From Elusimicrobiota bacterium (GTDB lineage Bacteria > Elusimicrobiota > Elusimicrobia > 2-02-FULL-39-32), in assembly GCA_023249835.1 (NCBI GenBank), contig JAHFBY010000142.1:1-5820 (forward strand): 5,820 nt of DNA. The letters run 5' to 3'. Below the pieces are notes generated by a model that was not told where the DNA came from, did no database searches, and saw only the letters and a list, made by a program, of their open reading frames with translations. A program made the translations under genes and the position numbers. The first letter of the stretch is position 1. The number at the start of each line of letters is the position of its first letter. This document shows, in pieces, positions 4,887 through 5,820 of the stretch.

Positions 4887-5820
4887 TTATGATTTCAACT
4901 TCATTAATAGTTTACTTAAATTTAATTCTGCGTTTTTGTCCTCGGGGTCCAACTCAAGCGCTTTGCGCAAATAGGAAACCGCTTTTTCAATCTGGTTTTG
5001 TTGAGCGTAAAGAACAGCTAAATTGTTGTAGGCAAGCGGCAGGTTTGGATTTTTGCGAATGGCTTCTTCGTAAGCGTTTTGAGCTTGTTCCATTTGGCCG
5101 TTACCGTGGTAAATTAATCCGATGTTGTTGTATGCGTCCGCGGATTGGGGATTAAGTTCCAGCGCTTTTTTAAAATAACTGAAAGCCGTTTGGGGAAGGT
5201 TTAGTTCCTTTAACAAAACTCCCATGTTGTTATAACCTTTAGCGTAGTTGGGTTCAAGTTTTATTGATTGGGCGAACATCTCTTTAGCTTTTAATTTGTT
5301 ATTCCTTTGATAGTAGAGTTCTCCTAAACTGTTGAACGCGCGCGCGTTGCCGGAATTGAGCGTAACCGCTTCCTGCCAAAGGGACATGGGGTCTTGATAA
5401 AGTTTCGCGCGCAAATAAGTTTTCCAAGAAAAAATGAGGAACGTTCCAACCGCAGCCGCGCCTAGAACAAATTTTAGCCCGGACCGGTTTTTTTCCGTTA
5501 AGCGCTCTTTAAGTTTAATGATCAGCAAACCCAATAAGCCAAAGGTTCCGACCGCGGGCAAGTATAGCCGCCGTTCGGTCATTGCGTCTCTAATTGGAAA
5601 AATTGAAGAAGTGGGTCCTAAAACAATAAAGAACCAACCCGCAAAGAAGATAACCGGGATTTTCCACTGCGGTTGTTTTTTTATAACGATTAATCCGCCG
5701 GTCAGCGCAAAAAACCAGCCGATGAATGAGAATAGAAATCCGGGAGATTGCAAAGAAACAATAGGTTTAATGAGGTGGTCAATAGTTTGGCCCATAGGCA
5801 CCGCTAAAAGCAGGGCGTAC
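4887..5820 (-). CDS. TMTC-like membrane protein with C-terminal TPRs (5' end outside window)
   Basis: The frame is open to the right edge; a GTG at 5801 could start it, but the codons before it (YALLLA) continue a hydrophobic stretch, so the gene is 5'-truncated. Counting from that GTG, four hydrophobic segments lie at about 21-40, 45-68, 78-97 and 108-127. A loop between the second and third has TSSIFPIRDAMTERRLYLP (64-82), which resembles the ERxLYxP signature of transmembrane-and-TPR (TMTC/DUF1736-type, GT-C-like) proteins. Then follow four complete TPRs at about 153-186, 187-220, 221-254 and 255-288, plus a partial fifth, with typical AYNNIGLIY...A...YEEAI.KNP spacing. In eukaryotic TMTCs the membrane part is linked to O-mannosylation; for bacterial relatives the substrate is usually unknown. 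The catalytic N-terminal part would lie outside the window, so a glycosyltransferase role is inferred, not seen. Confidence 0.85.
   Translation of the reverse strand, partial: YALLLAVPMGQTIDHLIKPIVSLQSPGFLFSFIGWFFALTGGLIVIKKQPQWKIPVIFFAGWFFIVLGPTSSIFPIRDAMTERRLYLPAVGTFGLLGLLIIKLKERLTEKNRSGLKFVLGAAAVGTFLIFSWKTYLRAKLYQDPMSLWQEAVTLNSGNARAFNSLGELYYQRNNKLKAKEMFAQSIKLEPNYAKGYNNMGVLLKELNLPQTAFSYFKKALELNPQSADAYNNIGLIYHGNGQMEQAQNAYEEAIRKNPNLPLAYNNLAVLYAQQNQIEKAVSYLRKALELDPEDKNAELNLSKLLMKLKS

Noticed and set aside
4872..4889. Small hairpin TAACA-GAAGAG-TGTTA at the TPR gene stop codon
   Set aside because: A 5-bp A/T-rich stem without a following U-run is too weak to call a terminator.

Overview
The window looks like a piece of a bacterial chromosome with GC in the mid-40s by eye. 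The tRNA genes lack an encoded CCA, TTG/GTG starts occur, and both starts that can be inspected lack a clear Shine-Dalgarno. A long outer-membrane-type protein with an OmpA C-terminus points to a diderm. The mix of FlgD-Ig/OmpA, TMTC-like TPR and soluble PAS-histidine-kinase proteins would suit a deep-branching environmental lineage such as Omnitrophota or a PVC relative. That placement is only an inference.

Layout. On the + strand, 2-1219 is the 3' part of an unrecognised protein gene that runs in from the left edge. Everything else is on the - strand, read from right to left. A 5'-truncated gene for a membrane protein with C-terminal TPRs (4887-5820, TMTC-like) comes first. It is followed by tRNA-Ser(CGA) (4748-4836), two tandem hairpin repeats (4618-4740), a secreted FlgD-Ig/OmpA-like protein (3381-4610), a soluble PAS-histidine kinase 8 nt downstream (1543-3372), and tRNA-Ser(GGA) (1415-1501) with its own near-consensus promoter. 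A second hairpin array (1224-1407) closes the row and abuts the stop codon of the convergent + strand gene.

The most unusual feature is the pair of arrays downstream of the two tRNA-Ser genes. Each array unit of about 60-63 bp ends, in the tRNA direction, with the same acceptor-end sequence as the tRNA (CCCCCTCCG followed by TAAGTTT). Each unit folds into a long hairpin with an acceptor-like outer stem. Two units differ by two compensatory base-pair changes, which argues that the fold is selected. One unit is split by an 84-bp REPIN-like double palindrome. The arrangement recalls the rtT repeats downstream of E. coli tyrT, which also carry a tRNA 3' end, but the sequence here is different.

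The OmpA-like protein and the kinase very probably form a two-gene operon with an envelope/sensing theme. No response regulator is present in the window.
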